Shown piece after piece: positions 6,834 to 8,645 of a stretch of 8,645 nt of DNA (the stretch's first letter is position 1; each line of letters begins with the position of its first letter). The notes beneath the pieces are model-generated. The model made no database searches, was not told where the DNA came from, and saw only the letters and a program-made list of their open reading frames with translations. The stretch comes from Gammaproteobacteria bacterium (GTDB lineage: Bacteria > Pseudomonadota > Gammaproteobacteria > GRL18). The DNA is taken from assembly GCA_030632625.1 (NCBI GenBank), contig DAOVUK010000104.1, positions 1 through 8,645 of the forward strand, given 5' to 3'. A program made the position numbers and the translations under genes.

Positions 6834-6845
6834 CCCAGCTAATAT
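6817..6845 (+). promoter_or_regulatory. Predicted promoter of the HPF-like / EF-hand gene pair
   Basis: TAATAT (6840-6845) as -10, with a poor -35 (TTTCAT, 6817-6822) 17 bp upstream that overlaps the TCGACTTT half-site. The weak -35 suggests dependence on an activator. Confidence 0.35.
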
Positions 6846-6887
6846 GTCTGTAGAGTAAGTAAAAACTGAATCATAGAGGAGTATGCT

Positions 6888-7241
6888 ATGCAAATTGACA
6901 TTCAGGCACGTCAATTTTCTCTGACCGATGCCTTACACAGCTACGCCAAACGACGTTTACTTTCTGCTCTGACCTGCTGTGATGATTTCATTCAGAGAGT
7001 TGTGATGCGTCTATCCGACATCAACGGCCCCCGTGGCGGCACAGACAAACACTGCCACCTCCAGGTAGTGCTGAGGGGTCTTCCTGATGTGGTCATCGAA
7101 GATACTGAAACCGATATGTACCTTGCCATCGACCGTGCAACCGATCGGGCGGGACGTACTGTAGTTCGCAAAATTGACCGTCATCAAACTCTGCGCAAAC
7201 AGGGGCATTCACCTGTGCCGGATACCGAATCACCAAACTAA
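6888..7241 (+). CDS. HPF/RaiA-family ribosome-associated protein (short form)
   Basis: Cytoplasmic protein of 117 residues resembling the ribosomal S30AE fold of hibernation-promoting factor and RaiA, which bind the small subunit between the mRNA and tRNA sites during stress. The N-terminus MQIDIQARQFSLTDALHSYA has the usual beta-strand then helix pattern (I-x-x-R-x-F-x-x-T-x-A-L-x-x-Y). Next comes a strand with RLSDINGPRGGTDKHCHLQV and then VVIEDTETDMYLAIDRATDR, the block seen in the proteobacterial HPF/RaiA-like subgroup with basic residues (RRKIDRH-like tail) for rRNA contact. The long C-terminal dimerisation domain of long HPF is absent. The start has a strong AGAGGAG (6875-6881) 6 nt upstream. 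It is divergent from nhaR with a shared putative operator, so expression is probably tied to sodium or pH stress. Confidence 0.85.
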   Translation: MQIDIQARQFSLTDALHSYAKRRLLSALTCCDDFIQRVVMRLSDINGPRGGTDKHCHLQVVLRGLPDVVIEDTETDMYLAIDRATDRAGRTVVRKIDRHQTLRKQGHSPVPDTESPN

Positions 7242-7255
7242 TATTGAGGTATATT

Positions 7256-8050
7256 ATGACTACAATCATCACCAGAAAAATATCTTTAATTCTATTCGCC
7301 TGTGTTATTACATCACTGCTCTGTATACAAAGCACACAGGCCCGGCAATTACCTCAGCGAGGACCGATTCCTTTTTTCATTTATGACATTAATGCCAATG
7401 GCTTTATCAGTCAGGATGAGTTTCAGACAATACGCAGTCAACGCATGGAAAATAGAATGAACCAGGCTTATCCCGGGCAGGGTCCGGTATCAGAACCTGA
7501 CTTTGCTCAATTTGATGCTGATAAAGACAGCCGCTTAAGTCCGGATGAGCTTGCCCGCGGGCAGCAGCTTCAGATGGAAAAACAATGGCAAAGGAGACAA
7601 GACCGCAGAATGGGTATGATGCAGGGCCAGGGTAGAGGTATGGGCACTGCTCCTAATATGCCTGTATTTGAAGAATTTGATCAGAATAATGATGGCGTAT
7701 TAACTCCAGATGAATTTAGCATGGGAATGCAGCAGCACAGGCAGCAAAGACAGGCTTCAGGACAGGCTCAGGGAATGGCGATGAGGCAGGGCCAGGGCAG
7801 AGGTATGAACCGTGGTCGAAATATGCCGAAATTTGCAGACTATGATGGCGATAAGGATGGCTATATCAGCGAACAGGAACTTATCCAGGCACGCAGTATG
7901 CGCATCAGCAGCAGAATACAGCAGGGTTATCAAATGAGAAATACTGCTAACATCCCTCAGTTTCAGGAAATTGATAAAGATGCCGATGGTAAAATAAGCC
8001 CGGAGGAATTTTCGACTCAACAGAAAAAGCATCAGACAGAGCGGCACTAA
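7256..8050 (+). CDS. Secreted protein with five EF-hand calcium-binding loops
   Basis: Protein of 264 residues. Residues 1-29 are a signal peptide (basic RK, hydrophobic core, ending TQA before RQLP), pointing to the periplasm or beyond. Five canonical 12-residue EF-hand loops start at D44, D87, D142, D197 and D240, each with acidic or amide ligands at 1, 3 and 5 and Glu at 12 (for example DQNNDGVLTPDE); loop two has Ser instead of Gly at position 6. Loop spacing is 43, 55, 55, 43. The linkers before loops three and four are Met-, Gln- and Arg-rich and nearly identical (GQGRGM). An upstream TTG at 7244 would add four residues, but the ATG at 7256 has GAGG (7246-7249) 6 nt before it. The gap to the HPF-like gene is 14 bp, so they are probably co-transcribed. 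Function beyond Ca2+ binding is not known. Confidence 0.88.
   Translation: MTTIITRKISLILFACVITSLLCIQSTQARQLPQRGPIPFFIYDINANGFISQDEFQTIRSQRMENRMNQAYPGQGPVSEPDFAQFDADKDSRLSPDELARGQQLQMEKQWQRRQDRRMGMMQGQGRGMGTAPNMPVFEEFDQNNDGVLTPDEFSMGMQQHRQQRQASGQAQGMAMRQGQGRGMNRGRNMPKFADYDGDKDGYISEQELIQARSMRISSRIQQGYQMRNTANIPQFQEIDKDADGKISPEEFSTQQKKHQTERH
7621..7807 (+). repeat. Duplicated 165-bp module within the EF-hand gene
   Basis: A 22-bp segment at 7621-7642 recurs at 7786-7807 with one difference, an offset of 165 bp or 55 codons. The following EF-hand loops (third and fourth) keep the same 55-residue offset, so a linker plus loop has been duplicated. Confidence 0.7.
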
Positions 8051-8114
8051 TTGTAATAAAATGAAGCTATACCAGCAATTGGATTCATCACAAAAATACA
8101 AATTTTTATTACAA
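8051..8114. repeat. Perfect 11-bp inverted repeat after the EF-hand gene
   Basis: TTGTAATAAAA (8051-8061) and its exact complement TTTTATTACAA (8104-8114) enclose 42 nt that themselves contain small inverted repeats (TGAA/TTCA, CCA/TGG). It begins directly after the stop codon. It may act as a 3' stem that ends or protects the transcript, but it is AT-rich and has no following T-run, so it is not a standard terminator. Confidence 0.5.
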
Positions 8115-8416
8115 ATATCTGTCTGATTTACTACCAGAGCGCTATGTACATGCGGTTAGCGGCGATTTTGAGAATCAAAAAAAAATGGATTACTATCCGA
8201 AATTCAAAGATTGATCAGTCCTTAACTTCGTCGCTTTTTGTACTTGGCGGAATAATTAGCAGTTTCTTATTTAGTCGCTAAGGGCGTGAAGCGGCTATTT
8301 CAGGTATCAGACAAAATGTAGATTACGATCTTAGTTTTAATGCTGATCACATCTGAATCAAATCACAATTTGACCTACTGCAGCCATTGAATATTATCTC
8401 ACTTAAAACTACTTAA
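8061..8416 (+). pseudogene. Possible decayed small gene of unknown family
   Basis: No intact gene lies between 8051 and the IS end. A reading that looks protein-like starts at the ATG at 8061 (MKLYQQLDSSQKYKFLLQIS) and stops at 8124. The tandem TCTGTCTG (8118-8125) sits at this point; without one TCTG the frame continues as DLLPERYVHAVSGDFENQKK. A run of nine A (8178-8186) could then shift to a third frame, which holds a hydrophobic stretch (SLFVLGGIISSFLF), a TAA (8279-8281), GREAAISGIRQNVDYDL, a TGA (8354-8356) and a final TAA at 8414. This would be one membrane-associated protein of about 115 residues broken by two frameshifts and two stops. No family is recognised, no good ribosome-binding site is seen, and chance open reading cannot be excluded. 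Confidence 0.35.
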
Positions 8417-8483
8417 ACAGACAAAGTTAATAGGTAAATACGGTCAAAGCATGATGGTCTTCCCTATAAATAAATTGTTTTAA

Positions 8484-8497
8484 TTGATATATATCAA
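8484..8497. promoter_or_regulatory. Perfect FNR/ANR-type site
   Basis: TTGATATATATCAA matches the FNR/ANR consensus TTGAT-N4-ATCAA at all ten defined positions and sits in an 18-bp perfect palindrome (8482-8499). A possible -10 (TAGACT, 8518-8523) lies at the right distance to the right, giving a start near 8531. No gene follows inside the window: the element end at 8551 comes first. The region is AT-rich, so chance occurrence is possible. Confidence 0.45.
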
Positions 8498-8530
8498 TTG
8501 TCTGCTAAGTTATATTTTAGACTAGATTAA

Positions 8531-8550
8531 AAATTGTATGTTACCCATAT
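8531..8550 (-). other. Flanking DNA that would form the guide of the TnpB-type RNA
   Basis: In IS200/IS605 TnpB systems the RNA scaffold ends at the element's right end and the adjacent genomic bases become the guide. Here, reading the minus strand from 8550, the guide would start ATATGGGTAACATACA. This is inferred from the element end, not seen as a separate signal. Confidence 0.4.
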
Positions 8551-8612
8551 TTGACTTCCTCCTCCAGCTAAAGCAAGAGGATTCCTGCATGTTAAAGGCA
8601 GGTGAAAAACTC
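8551..8612 (-). ncRNA. 3' part of an omegaRNA/reRNA at the right end of an IS200/IS605-type element
   Basis: On the minus strand the sequence ends in GGAGGAAGTCAA at 8551, the form found at right ends of IS200/IS605 and IS1341 elements that carry tnpB. Before it is a stem of 7 pairs with one mismatch and a TTTA loop (8561-8580). Next are a 5-bp stem (CCTGC/GCAGG, 8584-8602) and a 7-bp stem with a further bulged extension (8603-8625) that spans the presumed tnpB stop. In this family the same RNA guides the TnpB nuclease. Homology is judged from remembered element ends, not from a search. Confidence 0.6.
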
Positions 8613-8645
8613 TCACGAGTTTTCAGGTTTCTGTTTCATAGTACA
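8613..8645 (-). CDS. Possible last codons of tnpB (partial)
   Basis: The minus strand from 8645 reads CTMKQKPENS followed by TGA (8615-8613). A tail with KQ-K/E-P and a stop shortly before the terminal hairpin is what tnpB genes of this group often show, but ten residues are too few to prove it; a second frame ends YYETET. The call depends on the element end next to it. Confidence 0.35.
   Translation of the reverse strand, partial: CTMKQKPENS

Larger units (their letters stand above)
8551..8645 (-). mobile_element. Right end of an IS200/IS605-family insertion element, cut by the window edge
   Basis: Subterminal hairpins and the GGAGGAAGTCAA end identify the boundary at 8551. The body, including most of tnpB and any tnpA, lies beyond 8645. 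No target duplication is expected for this family. Confidence 0.6.

Noticed and set aside
7757..8101. Minus-strand frame of 114 residues opposite the EF-hand gene
   Set aside because: It is antisense to five intact EF-hand motifs and has no recognisable domain.
8144..8281. Independent 45-residue gene starting at the ATG at 8144
   Set aside because: It has no ribosome-binding site, and the frame goes on as protein-like sequence past its stop, so I treat it as part of the broken gene instead.
8551..8645. IscB-type (HEARO) omegaRNA on the plus strand
   Set aside because: In that type the guide is at the 5' end and the scaffold differs; the GGAGGAAGTCAA end and the TTTA-loop hairpin on the minus strand fit the TnpB type better.

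Overview
The window reads as chromosomal DNA of a gammaproteobacterium, judged only from protein character: an NhaR of the E. coli type, a UspE-like tandem stress protein, and a short ribosome-associated protein of the HPF/RaiA type. It has moderate GC and AT-rich intergenic spacers. Genus and species cannot be fixed from the sequence.

Left and centre (1-5725, minus strand, transcribed right to left): a tightly packed ion-transport operon. The order of transcription is a CPA2 cation:proton antiporter with an RCK/TrkA-N domain (kefB/ybaL-like), mrpE, a tandem-domain universal stress protein, mrpF, mrpG, a triple fusion (MbhD-type DUF4040, MbhE-type and MrpB domains), mrpC and mrpD. mrpD runs off the left edge. 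Neighbouring genes overlap by 1-14 bp or are separated by short gaps, so this is very probably one transcript. The subunit order E-F-G-(D/E/F fused)-C-D matches the membrane arm of archaeal Mbh/Mrp-type complexes rather than the classical mrpABCDEFG order. A stress-protein gene is inserted inside it.

Regulator (5870-6766, minus): nhaR, a LysR-type sodium-responsive regulator, with a 144-bp spacer before the antiporter gene. On its other side, a 121-bp spacer separates it from two plus-strand genes: a small HPF/RaiA-family ribosome-associated protein (6888-7241), followed 14 bp later by a secreted five-EF-hand protein (7256-8050). The two spacers share a composite element, TTCG-N7-CGAA, then 17 bp, then TCGACTTT. 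It has identical internal spacing and the same orientation relative to the antiporter operon and the ribosome-factor gene. This is the best candidate for the NhaR operator, and it predicts one regulon joining Na+/H+ homeostasis to ribosome protection.

Right end (8051-8645): no intact gene. It holds an 11-bp inverted repeat, a stretch that reads as a decayed small gene (about 8061-8416), a perfect FNR/ANR-type palindrome (8484-8497), and at the edge the right end of an IS200/IS605-type element on the minus strand. That end shows three successive hairpins ending in GGAGGAAGTCAA, which looks like the 3' part of a TnpB-associated guide RNA (omegaRNA/reRNA). The guide would be read from the flanking DNA just left of 8551.
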